Positions 34,481 to 43,202 of a stretch of DNA of 64,000 nt are shown piece after piece (positions within the stretch are counted from its first letter, which is position 1; every line of letters starts with the position of its first letter). Source of the stretch: Cryomorpha sp963836915 (GTDB lineage: Bacteria; Bacteroidota; Bacteroidia; Flavobacteriales_D; Cryomorphaceae); contig CAWILH010000002.1 of NCBI GenBank assembly GCA_963836915.1, forward strand, positions 3,906,001 through 3,970,000, given 5' to 3'. The notes below the pieces were generated by a model. It made no database searches. It was not told where the DNA came from and worked only from the letters and a program-made list of their open reading frames with translations. The position numbers were made by a program, and so were the translations under genes.

Positions 34481-35893
34481 TTAAAGTTTTTCGTCGGCCA
34501 GTTCGAATTTTTCTTGAACCATCTCTGATGGGTCAGCTTTGTCTTCGGCACCATGGGTAAGACGTTTTAATGGCTTGAGCACGGCCAGCACCAATACGCC
34601 TACCACAGTACAAAATATTGCAATGCCTGTAAAAATTTCAAGTTCGCCGGCAGATTGCGACCACTCTCCGATCAGTCCGGCAAGTTTATTTCCAAAACCT
34701 GTAGCAGCAAAATAAGCTCCCATCATAAACGAAGCGTATTTTAAGGGTGCAAGTTTGGTTATAAATGATAGCGCTACCGGAGAAGCACAGAGCTCACCAA
34801 CCGTATGAAAAAGATAGGCCAGCACCAACCAGTACATGGCAGATTCGCCTTCGGCTTGAAACTGTAGGGAAGCTCCGGTCATGAATAAAAACCCCCAACC
34901 CATTATGATCACACCGATAGCCATCTTAAAAAGAGACGACGATTCCTTATTCATCTGCTTTCTCCTTGCCCAATACCACGCTATAGGTACACCGAGTGTG
35001 ATTATGAAAAAAGCATTTACAGATTGAAACCATGATGCAGGGACCGTAAAGTCAATAAAGCTAAGGTCGAGATTGGTTTTTTGTTTGGTATAAATATTCA
35101 TCAATCCACCAGCTTGCTCAAATGAACCCCAGAATACAATGATCAAAAGGAAGGATATGAACATGACCAGCATTCTGTCGCGCTCTATTTTTGAAAGTGG
35201 GCGACTCCGTGCCGCTGCTTCCGCGGGGTCTAAGTCTTGTGTGGCTTCACCGATACCCTTAAGATATTTCTGACCCCACATAAATACGATTTGCCCGAGT
35301 ACCATTCCGATACCGGCAAGGCCGAAACCATAATGCCAACCATAGTTTTCACCAAGATACCCTACGAGCAATGCGGAAAGGAATGCACCGACATTGATAC
35401 CGATATAGAAGATAGTGAAGCCTTTATCGCGGCGTTCATCACCCTGCTCATAGAGTCCACCCACCATTGTGGAGATATTTGGCTTCAAGCCACCTACCCC
35501 GAGAATGATCAATCCCAAGCCTGCATAGAATGCCCATAAAGCATTCACCGCCAATATTCCATGGCCAGCACATAGCAGGAGTCCGCCGATCAAGACAGTC
35601 CTTTTTTGCCCCCATATTTTATCGGCAATCCAGCCGCCGGGTATTGACATGACATATACCAGCATGGTGTACCAACCGTAGAGTTGGAGTGCTTCGGTCT
35701 CAGTCCAGCCGAAGCCAGGGTTACTTCCGCTTACCGAAGAAATAAGAAATAGAACAAGGATTGCGCGCATACCATAGTAGCTGAAACGCTCCCATAGCTC
35801 CGTAAAGAACAGGATATAGAGCCCTTTGGGATGCCCCATGAATTCTTCGCGCTGAATAGTTGGTGCCGCAGCTCCAGATATAGTACTGCTCAT
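34481..35893 (-). CDS. POT family proton-coupled peptide transporter (second copy)
   Basis: The 470-residue paralogue of the preceding entry, with the same N-terminal signature FFTELWERFSYYGMRAI (ExxER) near residues 29-45, GGWIADKIWGQKRTV, YIGINVGAFLSALLVGYLG and a C-terminal SPVALSFITKLAPLKYASFM segment. Twelve membrane segments are expected. The N-terminal halves of the two proteins align closely, while the central regions differ in length, which suggests duplication followed by divergence in substrate range. It begins 7 bp after the end of the DPP IV-type peptidase gene, so the peptidase and transporters are probably transcribed together. Confidence 0.93.
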   Translation of the reverse strand: MSSTISGAAAPTIQREEFMGHPKGLYILFFTELWERFSYYGMRAILVLFLISSVSGSNPGFGWTETEALQLYGWYTMLVYVMSIPGGWIADKIWGQKRTVLIGGLLLCAGHGILAVNALWAFYAGLGLIILGVGGLKPNISTMVGGLYEQGDERRDKGFTIFYIGINVGAFLSALLVGYLGENYGWHYGFGLAGIGMVLGQIVFMWGQKYLKGIGEATQDLDPAEAAARSRPLSKIERDRMLVMFISFLLIIVFWGSFEQAGGLMNIYTKQKTNLDLSFIDFTVPASWFQSVNAFFIITLGVPIAWYWARRKQMNKESSSLFKMAIGVIIMGWGFLFMTGASLQFQAEGESAMYWLVLAYLFHTVGELCASPVALSFITKLAPLKYASFMMGAYFAATGFGNKLAGLIGEWSQSAGELEIFTGIAIFCTVVGVLVLAVLKPLKRLTHGAEDKADPSEMVQEKFELADEKL

Positions 35894-35900
35894 AGGTGAT

Positions 35901-38126
35901 CTATAAATTTTTAGTAATAAAATCCGTCATCATGGTATAAAGGTGAAACCTTGTATTACCGCCGTAAATACCGTGATTTTTATTGGGATAAATAAATAAA
36001 TCAAATTGTTTATCGGCGGCGACCAGCGCCTTCACCATTTCCATGGTGTTTTGAAGGTGCACATTATCATCAGTGCTGCCGTGCACGAGCAGGTATTTGC
36101 CTTTAAGGCGCTCTACATAATTGATCGGCGAATTATCATCATAGCCGGGAGCATTTTCTTGGGGCGTGCGGAAGAAGCGCTCTGTGTAGATACTGTCATA
36201 ATATCGCCAATTGGTGACCGGCGCCACGGCGATACCCAGTTGAAAATAGTCGGCGCCCTTGGTCATGGCCAGTGAACTCATATAGCCGCCATAGCTCCAG
36301 CCCATTATGCCTATCCGATTTTGGTCTACATAGGTTTCTGCTCCGAAATGCTTGGCTGCGTTGATGAGGTCTTCTATCTCGAGTTTCCCATTTTGCATAT
36401 AGGTACTATGCTTAAAATCACGACCGCGGTACATGGTGCCGCGAGGGTCTACCGATACCAGGATATGTCCCTGCTGCGCCAGCATCTGGTGCCAGAAGTA
36501 ATTGGATCCATCCCAGCTATTAACCACGGTATTATGTCCCGGGCCGCCGTATACCATAAACATCAGGGGGTAGGTTTTTGCAGGATCAAAATCTGCCGGT
36601 TTTATCATCCAGTAATTCAGTGGGATGCCGCCCGTAGTTTTAAAAGTACCAAATTCTTTGGGGGCAATATCCAGGCCCTCGATCTTTGTGGCGAGTTCCT
36701 TATTATCTTCCAGAACCCTGAGCTTTTTGCCGCTTGAGTTAAATAGGGAGATTACGGCAGGCCGATTGGCATTGGATGTCGTATTTATAAAGTAATCGAA
36801 GCTTTCGCTAAAATCGGCCTTGTTCATCTCACCATTGGAAGTGAGCTTTACGAGTTGGTTTCTATTGTCGGCAGCGGCTTTTTTCCCTCTCAGCGCTTTG
36901 TCGTAGCCGATACCACATATCTCATGCGCCAGCGGATCGAGTGCCGCTGAAAAATAAACCATCTTCTGCGCTTGGCTTACGCCATAAAAGTCTACCACTT
37001 CCCAGTTGCCACGAGTGAGCTGGGCTATCTCCTTGCCATCGAGGTCGTAGATATAGAGATGGTTGTATCCATCTTTTTCGCTATTCCAGATAAAATGTTT
37101 TTGATCGTCGAGAAATATGAGATTATCATTGATGTCAATATAAGTCTCCGATTGCTCGGTATAGATAGGCCTTACGGCAAATGGGCTTTCGTCCGTATCG
37201 GTCGAGGCGAGCAGGATCTCAAGTTCATTCTGGAGCCTGGTCATTCTTATTATGGCCAGTTCGGTATCGTTGGCGCTCCACTTTATCCGGGGTATATATT
37301 GGTCTTTTTCGGCATTCAACGCTACTTCTACGCTCTTTTTGCTACCAAGTGAATAAACAAAGACACGCACTTCGGCATTTTTCTCTCCTGCCTTTGGATA
37401 TTTAAAGTCATATTGGCGCGGGTAAAGCTCTTCGTAATAGCTCAGATTGAATTCTTTTACCTCCGATTCGTCGAACTTATAATAGGCTATTTGGCTGCCT
37501 TTTGGCGACCAATAAAATCCACGGGCAAAACCAAATTCTTCTTCGTAAACCCAGTCGACGGCGCCATTTATGATGCTGCCCCACTTGCCATCTGTGGTTA
37601 TCTGGGTTTCTTTGCCTGCATCAAGATCGGAGATGTAAACATCATTCTCCCGCACGAAGGCCACCTTATTTTCGGTCGGGGAAAATGCCGCAAGCTGTTG
37701 CTTTCCTTTCTGAAAATCGGTGATCGGCTTTAGTGTATTTCCGGGAATGTCGTAGGCGTAATAATTGGCTTTTGAAGAGCGGCGGTATATCGGTTCTTCA
37801 TCGGTGGCGAGCAATAGTTTTTTCTCATTGGGGCTAAATTCGTATGATGAGAAACGGAGCCCTTCATCCACATCTTCGGTATTTAATAGGGTATCTACCG
37901 CTTCGCCACTCGCGTAAGCATATTTTACGATGCATTGCCCTTCCCCGCACTTCGTAAGCAGGGTATAGTGGGTTCCGTCTTGGGTACTGCGGAATGCTTC
38001 TATGCCCTTGGAGCGGTATGTACCAGATTTCCATATCTGCTCCAGATCAATTTGAGATTGGCCTATGGCAGGTTGGATAATGAGAATGAAAAAGAAGGAG
38101 AGCAGGAAAACGTTCTGCGCAGGCAT
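35901..38126 (-). CDS. Prolyl oligopeptidase family (S9B, DPP IV-like) secreted peptidase
   Basis: Cleaves dipeptides from N-termini, usually after Pro or Ala. The 741-residue product has a signal peptide (PAQNVFLLSFFFILIIQPAIG), an N-terminal beta-propeller (DPPIV_N, about 90-470, with WSPKGSQIAYYKFDESEV and the DWVYEEEFG segment carrying the paired Glu that bind the substrate amino terminus), and a C-terminal alpha/beta hydrolase domain with the nucleophile in GWSYGGYMS, the Asp in HGSTDDNVH and the His in KNHGIYGG. ATG 38126 was chosen because it begins the signal peptide. Directly followed by two peptide transporters, so released dipeptides can be imported at once. Confidence 0.94.
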   Translation of the reverse strand: MPAQNVFLLSFFFILIIQPAIGQSQIDLEQIWKSGTYRSKGIEAFRSTQDGTHYTLLTKCGEGQCIVKYAYASGEAVDTLLNTEDVDEGLRFSSYEFSPNEKKLLLATDEEPIYRRSSKANYYAYDIPGNTLKPITDFQKGKQQLAAFSPTENKVAFVRENDVYISDLDAGKETQITTDGKWGSIINGAVDWVYEEEFGFARGFYWSPKGSQIAYYKFDESEVKEFNLSYYEELYPRQYDFKYPKAGEKNAEVRVFVYSLGSKKSVEVALNAEKDQYIPRIKWSANDTELAIIRMTRLQNELEILLASTDTDESPFAVRPIYTEQSETYIDINDNLIFLDDQKHFIWNSEKDGYNHLYIYDLDGKEIAQLTRGNWEVVDFYGVSQAQKMVYFSAALDPLAHEICGIGYDKALRGKKAAADNRNQLVKLTSNGEMNKADFSESFDYFINTTSNANRPAVISLFNSSGKKLRVLEDNKELATKIEGLDIAPKEFGTFKTTGGIPLNYWMIKPADFDPAKTYPLMFMVYGGPGHNTVVNSWDGSNYFWHQMLAQQGHILVSVDPRGTMYRGRDFKHSTYMQNGKLEIEDLINAAKHFGAETYVDQNRIGIMGWSYGGYMSSLAMTKGADYFQLGIAVAPVTNWRYYDSIYTERFFRTPQENAPGYDDNSPINYVERLKGKYLLVHGSTDDNVHLQNTMEMVKALVAADKQFDLFIYPNKNHGIYGGNTRFHLYTMMTDFITKNL

Positions 38127-38416
38127 AAATTGATTGTTGGGATTCGGGCGGTGAATATAGGAAATTGACGATAACGATAGAAGAAGCGATAAGAATGACT
38201 GCAATAATTATCCAAAACCCAATGGTTGCCTGAGATTCTACCTAATTATGTTTAAAATTGATCTAATTTTGCGGTTTTATTTTGTATCAAGAATCTCAGT
38301 TTATCTTTGATAAGATGATGATAGTCAATCATGTAGATATAATTATTAAAAATAGCATTCCAATTTTGCCGGAGAGAATAGTTAATTTCTAAAAACTTTC
38401 CCTTATATTTGACTCA

Positions 38417-38540
38417 CTTGGATAAGGCATTGTGGAAGTCTATCTTTCATCGTCTCACTCTAATGGCTTCCACGCCGATGCCCCAAGATAGTTTTTCTGT
38501 TTCATAGCCCTGAAAACCCTTCTCTCGTGAAGGGTTTTTA
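38417..38540 (+). ncRNA. Candidate structured small RNA
   Basis: A TATATTTG box (38404-38411) fits the -7 consensus and predicts a start at about 38417. The next bases form a long stem: CTTGG (38417-38421) with CCAAG (38483-38487), GGCAT (38426-38430) with ATGCC (38478-38482), and GTGGAAGTC (38432-38440) with GGCTTCCAC (38465-38473, one G-T pair), leaving a 24-nt loop. A linker and a terminator hairpin (38513-38538) follow, giving about 124 nt. There is no coding frame on this strand and no gene downstream in the same direction. A convincing -33 element is missing. On the opposite strand the same DNA would be the 3' end of the cruF transcript, so that reading cannot be excluded. Confidence 0.45.
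38513..38540 (+). terminator. Hairpin terminator
   Basis: AAAACCCTTC (38513-38522), loop TCTCGT, GAAGGGTTTT (38529-38538) and one further T: a 10-bp stem whose T run reads on the plus strand. It may also end the cruF transcript on the minus strand, about 75 nt after its stop. Confidence 0.7.
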
Positions 38541-38615
38541 GGTTTATGGATTTTTTTTGCATTGCCTGAGTTACTGCGCATTGGCATTGCTGCGTATTGG
38601 CGGAAGCCTAAGCCA

Positions 38616-39281
38616 CTACCCAACCCAAAACCGGATAAATCCGAGCAATACCAAGAAGAAAAGGCTTTGGCATACGAATACCGTTTGCCCCAGCCGGGGC
38701 TTGGAGACCAGTGGATAACTTTCAAAAATCAAAGCCATCACCGAAGAGACCAGAAACCACGTAAGGTAATTCTGCAAAGGTACGCTGTCTGAATTCCATT
38801 CCCACCATTGAAAATGAATAGCCACGGGTTCAATGATAAAATCAAGCGCAGTGGCCGCCATACCTACCACGAGCCATCGCACATACTTCGGTACGGGCAG
38901 GTTGATAAGGATGGAGTAGGAGCCCCAAACTACAATGAGCCAATTCAAACCGATGATGGGTGGGGTTTCAAAAAACTTCCAGCCAAGCTCTTCGCCATAG
39001 CTATAGCTGCCAAAAAGGGCGCCTGTTTTTATGCCAACGATCTCAACGATATAGCCGAGCAAAACGATAAAAAGCGCTATGGGCCATCCCAGAGTATTAT
39101 TTGGTTTGGAGTCGAGCCAGATCATGCCTGCAGTAATAATCAAATTGACCGGAGTAAGAAAGACGAACCACTCGCTGAGCGGCGACATAAAGCCAAGCGC
39201 TCCGACGAGGTGTAAGATCACTACGATGGCGATACCCGCTTTCTTCGATCTGAACTGTTCAAAGGTGTCTACTTTTCTCAT
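38616..39281 (-). CDS. cruF: Carotenoid biosynthesis protein, CruF-type hydratase
   Basis: A 221-residue membrane protein of the DUF422 / carotenoid biosynthesis family (PF04240), with about seven membrane segments (e.g. AGIAIVVILHLVGALGF near 14-30, WPIALFIVLLGYIVEIVGI near 66-84) and the family pattern GVKTGALFGSY-like (IKTGALFGSYSYGEELG) and TALDFIIEPVAIHFQWWEW. CruF adds water at the 1',2' end of gamma-carotene-type carotenoids. Its start overlaps the desaturase stop by 4 bp (ATGA), which matches the CruF and CrtD partnership in making myxol- or saproxanthin-like pigments. The alternative is a bisanhydrobacterioruberin-type hydratase; the sequence alone does not separate them. Confidence 0.82.
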   Translation of the reverse strand: MRKVDTFEQFRSKKAGIAIVVILHLVGALGFMSPLSEWFVFLTPVNLIITAGMIWLDSKPNNTLGWPIALFIVLLGYIVEIVGIKTGALFGSYSYGEELGWKFFETPPIIGLNWLIVVWGSYSILINLPVPKYVRWLVVGMAATALDFIIEPVAIHFQWWEWNSDSVPLQNYLTWFLVSSVMALIFESYPLVSKPRLGQTVFVCQSLFFLVLLGFIRFWVG

Positions 39282-40738
39282 CCGGCTACTTCACTTACGA
39301 TTTTTGCAGAGAGCAAACATAAGGGAATTCCGCCACCGGGATGCACACTCCCCCCGCAGAAATATAGTCCCTTCACGCTTCTCTTAAAATTGGGATGCCG
39401 CAGAAATGCTGCCATCCTATTATTGGAGCTTGTGCCATAGAGTGACCCCAGATGGCTTGAGGTTGTGATCTGGATTCCTTCGGGATCCAATATTCGCTCG
39501 GTATTGATAAGTGGTTCGATATCGGCGCCCAGCACACGGTTGATCTTTGAAATAATGTTGGCGCGCGTTTTTTTGATCAACGCTTCCCAATCTTGTCCGC
39601 TGAGGTGTGGGGCATTGACCATCACAAACCAATTTTCACAACCGGCCGGTGCATCGGTAGGCTCGTGCTTGGAAGTGATATTTATGTAGACCGTAGGATC
39701 ATCAAAAATCGTCTTCTCTTGAAATAGCTGCTCGAACTCTCTCTTATAATCTTCACTCCAGAGAATATTGTGGAGACCGAGCTGCCCAAACTCCCTGCCT
39801 ATGCCCCAGTAGAATATCAATGCCGACGAAGATCGTTCCTGCTTTTTGATCTGTCCAGAAAGCCGAAGGCCAGGAAGCAATTTGGCATAGGTGGGAATGA
39901 TATCCATATTGCTCACCACCTGATCAAAGGGGTAATTGGCTTTAGCGGTTTTTAATCCGGTCACTTTCTTTCCTTTCAGTTTTATTTGGTCAACGGGTTC
40001 ATTCAGGTGGATCTTAATTCCCAAATCTTTGGCTAGGCGGTGCAGGCTTTCGGTGATCTGGTGCATGCCGCCATATGGCAAGAAGGTGCCCCAGCGATGT
40101 TCCAACGTAGGTATCACCGTAAGTGTGCCTGGTGCTTGATAGGGATCGGAACCATTAAAGGTGGCGTAGCGGTCAAAGAGTTGAGTGAGCTTTTGGTTTC
40201 TTAGCGCATCATGGTTCACCTGATGCATGGTAGACCAGAGCCGGGCTCTGCGCAGTTTGAGAAAGGATCTGAGCGTGTCCCATCTCAGGTAAGTGGAAGC
40301 CTTGTGCAGCGACCGCTGCAAAAAAACCCCTTCGGTAAGGTCAAAGATTTTTTCAGATTGGCCCAAGTATTCAATGATGCTCGCATACGGCACCTTGAAG
40401 GTATCTTCTGCCTTACGTGCAAATTCTTTGGCGGAAGCCGGGGCATTAAAATGGGTTCCATCTTCCCAAAAATAATGGCAACCGGGGTCTATCTTGCGGT
40501 AATGGTAATATGCTCTCGGATCTCGCCCAGCAGCTTCAAAAACGGCATCCAAAAAATGCGGCATCGTAAAGAGCGATGGCCCTGCATCAAAACGGTAGCC
40601 GTCCTGGCGGTACTCCGTGAGCTTGCCACCGAGGTAGCCATTGGCTTCAAAAATCTCAACATCATGCCCTTTGGCGCTGAGCCTAATGGCTGCTGCCAAT
40701 CCTGCCACTCCCGCACCTACTACTCCAATCCTTGCCAT
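39278..40738 (-). CDS. Carotenoid desaturase (CrtI/CrtD type)
   Basis: FAD-dependent carotenoid desaturase of 486 residues. The N-terminal dinucleotide-binding loop is VVGAGVAGLAAAIRLSAKGH (residues 5-24), followed by ANGYLGGKLTEY and the RFDAGPSLFTMPHF segment typical of CrtI relatives. The C-terminal FAD motif is GLYFCGGSVHPGGGIPLCLLSAK. Its stop overlaps the cruF start, which favours a CrtD role (1-hydroxycarotenoid 3,4-desaturase acting on CruF product) over phytoene desaturase, but both belong to one family and no phytoene synthase gene is in the window. ATG 40738 begins the FAD loop; 40750 is the frame-opening alternative. Confidence 0.88.
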   Translation of the reverse strand: MARIGVVGAGVAGLAAAIRLSAKGHDVEIFEANGYLGGKLTEYRQDGYRFDAGPSLFTMPHFLDAVFEAAGRDPRAYYHYRKIDPGCHYFWEDGTHFNAPASAKEFARKAEDTFKVPYASIIEYLGQSEKIFDLTEGVFLQRSLHKASTYLRWDTLRSFLKLRRARLWSTMHQVNHDALRNQKLTQLFDRYATFNGSDPYQAPGTLTVIPTLEHRWGTFLPYGGMHQITESLHRLAKDLGIKIHLNEPVDQIKLKGKKVTGLKTAKANYPFDQVVSNMDIIPTYAKLLPGLRLSGQIKKQERSSSALIFYWGIGREFGQLGLHNILWSEDYKREFEQLFQEKTIFDDPTVYINITSKHEPTDAPAGCENWFVMVNAPHLSGQDWEALIKKTRANIISKINRVLGADIEPLINTERILDPEGIQITTSSHLGSLYGTSSNNRMAAFLRHPNFKRSVKGLYFCGGSVHPGGGIPLCLLSAKIVSEVAG

Positions 40739-40866
40739 CGCCGGCGCCAATTTAATCCTTGCCGAGCTGCGAAATTAACGGTTTTTACCTTGGCAAAAAT
40801 TCTTTGGGTTTTGCTCCAGTTTGCCGTGATGGCTTATATTGTCCCTTCAATACTTTTAAATACCCT

Positions 40867-41742
40867 ATGAACTTGGAACCTGCGAAATATGAAGTAAGCG
40901 ATGGCAATGGATTTAGGCTTAGCGACTATTCCACCCAGCCCGAGAATGAAATCTCCAAAAAGGAATCAAAATCGATCATCAGGGATAATGTGAAGGAGCT
41001 TCGCGACTTTCAGGAGCGTATGTATGCCAATCAGAGCCGGTCTGCACTTATCGTATTCCAGGCCATGGATGCCGCAGGGAAGGATGGCACCATAGAGCGG
41101 CTCGTAACGGGTATCAACCCGCAGGGAGTGGAAGTGAGCGCTTTCAAGGCTCCCACAGCACTCGAGCTCCGGCATAATTTCTTGTGGCGCATACAGGGCA
41201 AGCTGCCACCGCGGGGGATCATTGGTGTGTTCAACCGGTCTCATTACGAAGAAGTGCTGGTGGTGCGGGTGCACCCTGCCTATCTGCTTCCGCAAAACAT
41301 CCCCGGGATCGAAAAGGCCGAAGATGCAGGCGAAGAGCTTTGGCAGCGCCGCTTTGAGATGATCCGAAATTTTGAGCAAAACCTAGTAGATACAGGGACT
41401 ACGGTGCTCAAGTTCTTCCTGCATGTATCAAAAGAAGAGCAGAAAGACCGACTGCTGGACCGTATTGCCGAGCCCGATAAGCATTGGAAGTTTAACCTCG
41501 GCGACGTGGAAGAGCGGGCGTATTGGGATGGGTACATGAATGCCTTTGAGCAGGCCATAGCCCATACCGCCACTCCGACCTGCCCTTGGTTTGTGATCCC
41601 CGCCGATGATAAGCACACCATGCGTGCACTGGTCACCGAGATCGTGCGCAGAAAGCTCTGCGCCGTTGAGCAGCCTTGGCCAGAGACTTCTGCAAAGGGG
41701 ATGGAAGAAATTAAAATGGGGGAGGAGATGCTGAGGAGTTGA
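40867..41742 (+). CDS. Polyphosphate kinase 2 family protein
   Basis: PPK2 enzymes transfer phosphate between polyphosphate and nucleoside mono- or diphosphates. The 291-residue product has the Walker A-like AMDAAGKDGTIERL near residues 63-76, the lid and basic segments NRSHYEEVLVVRVHP near 123-137, and the WQRRFEMIRNFEQNL and KFFLHVSKEEQKDRL segments that follow in the family, ending with the WFVIPADDKHTMR region. The size fits a single-domain PPK2 (class I or III); the nucleotide preference cannot be read. ATG 40867 is chosen over 40759 because the extra 36 residues lie in the divergent promoter region of the carotenoid genes and lack family similarity. Confidence 0.9.
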   Translation: MNLEPAKYEVSDGNGFRLSDYSTQPENEISKKESKSIIRDNVKELRDFQERMYANQSRSALIVFQAMDAAGKDGTIERLVTGINPQGVEVSAFKAPTALELRHNFLWRIQGKLPPRGIIGVFNRSHYEEVLVVRVHPAYLLPQNIPGIEKAEDAGEELWQRRFEMIRNFEQNLVDTGTTVLKFFLHVSKEEQKDRLLDRIAEPDKHWKFNLGDVEERAYWDGYMNAFEQAIAHTATPTCPWFVIPADDKHTMRALVTEIVRRKLCAVEQPWPETSAKGMEEIKMGEEMLRS

Positions 41743-43000
41743 AGGAGAAAGTCTCGAGTCGCAAGTCGTGAGGCTCGAGTCGCAAGGAGCAAGTCGCAAG
41801 GGGCAAGTCCCGGTTTCAAAAGCTTCAAGCCACAAGCCTTTAGCTTCAAGCTGGATTCTCCAAGATTGGGATTTTCAAAGTTGAATTTTTATTTTTCTAT
41901 TAGGTTGACTCATGTCATCTCGCTGGTTAGACGATGTTGCCACTTGGTTTCCGCGCTGCTCTAGCTGGTAGCTTGTAGCTGGCAGCTTGAAGCATTTCAA
42001 AAAAGAGATCCTTCGTTCTCATGAAAAAAGCTTCAAGCCTGGTTTAAAAGCTTCAAGCCCCAAGCCTTTAGCTTCAAGCTGGAATGCCCAAGATCGGGAT
42101 TTTCAAAGTTGAATTTTTATTTTTCTATTAGGTTGACTCATGTCATCTCGCTGGTTAGACGATGTTGCCACTTGGTTTCCGCGCTGCTCTAGCTTGTAGC
42201 TTGTAGCTGGCAGCTTGAAGCATTTCAAAAAAGAGATCCTTCGTTCTCATGAAAAAAGCTTCAAGCCTGGTTTAAAAGCTTCAAGCCCCAAGCCTTTAGC
42301 TTCAAGCTGGAATGCCCAAGATTGGGATTTTCAAAGTTGAATTTTTATTTTTCTATTAGGTTGACTCATGTCATCTCGCTGGTTAGACGATGTTGCCACT
42401 TGGTTTCCGCGCTGCTCTAGCTTGTAGCTTGTAGCTGGCAGCTTGAAGCATTTCAAAAATTTCGTTTGAATCGCAAGTCTCTTGAGTCACAAGTCGCGAG
42501 TCGTGAGTCTCGAGTCGTGAGTCGCGGCTTCAGAAGCTTCAAGCTTCAAGCTGGATTTTCAAAGTTGAATTTTTATTTTTCTATTAGAGCGACTCATAGC
42601 ATCTCGCTGGCTAAACGATGCTGCTACTTAGTTTCCGCGCTGCTCAAGCTTGTAGCTTGTAGCTGGCAGCTTGAAGCATTTCAAAAATTTCGTTTGAATC
42701 GCAAGTCTCTTGAGTCACAAGTCGCGAGTCGTGAGTCTCGAGTCGCAAGGAGCAAGTCGCGGCTTCAGAAGCTTCAAGCTGTGAGCTTCAAGCTGGATTT
42801 TCAAAGTTGAATTTTTATTTTTCTATTAGAGCGACTCATCGCATCTCGCTGGCTAAACGATGCTGCTACTTAGTTTCCGCGCTGCTCAAGCTTGTAGCTT
42901 GTAGCTGGCAGCTTGAAGCATTTCAAAAATTTCGTTTGAATCGCAAGTGTTGAGTCGCAAGTATTGAGTCGCAAGTATTGAGTAGTTATGGCTATGATTT
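41743..43000. repeat. Tandem array of about 228-bp repeats
   Basis: Five copies of a unit beginning ATTTTCAAAGTTGAATTTTT start at 41871, 42099, 42327, 42555 and 42797, so the period is 228, 228, 228 and 242 bp. Copies 2 and 3 are nearly identical; copies 4 and 5 share variants (GAGCGACTCAT for GGTTGACTCAT). Each unit contains inverted stretches of AGCTTGTAGC and GCTTCAAGC that can pair. Short units of GAGTCGCAAGT or similar occur at 41755-41815, 42475-42530 and 42945-42985. No gene was found. Reverse-complement relatives lie at 53690-54051. Confidence 0.9.
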
Positions 43001-43150
43001 CGAGGCTTTTGGGATGTTTGGGTATTTTTGTGTGGGGTTGGGTTTCTTAGTGAGTTTGGGAACTTTTAAGGTTGATGGTTATATTGCTTTTTTTTGCCGA
43101 TTTATTCCGGTTTAGATCGATTTATTTTGGGAAACGAAAGGGTTGATAAT

Positions 43151-43182
43151 TGAAAAGCCCCGCAATGCTGCGGGGCTTTTCA
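43151..43182 (-). terminator. Terminator of the T9SS gene pair
   Basis: TGAAAAGCCCCGCA (43151-43164), loop ATGC, TGCGGGGCTTTTCA (43169-43182): a perfect 14-bp stem, 20 nt after the stop codon at 43203. Confidence 0.88.
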
Positions 43183-43202
43183 GTACTTTGATGGGGGTGG
43201 GT

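Noticed and set aside
38447..38725. A 92-codon minus-strand frame at the end of cruF
   Set aside because: It overlaps the cruF coding sequence in another frame and the RNA candidate; no protein-like features.
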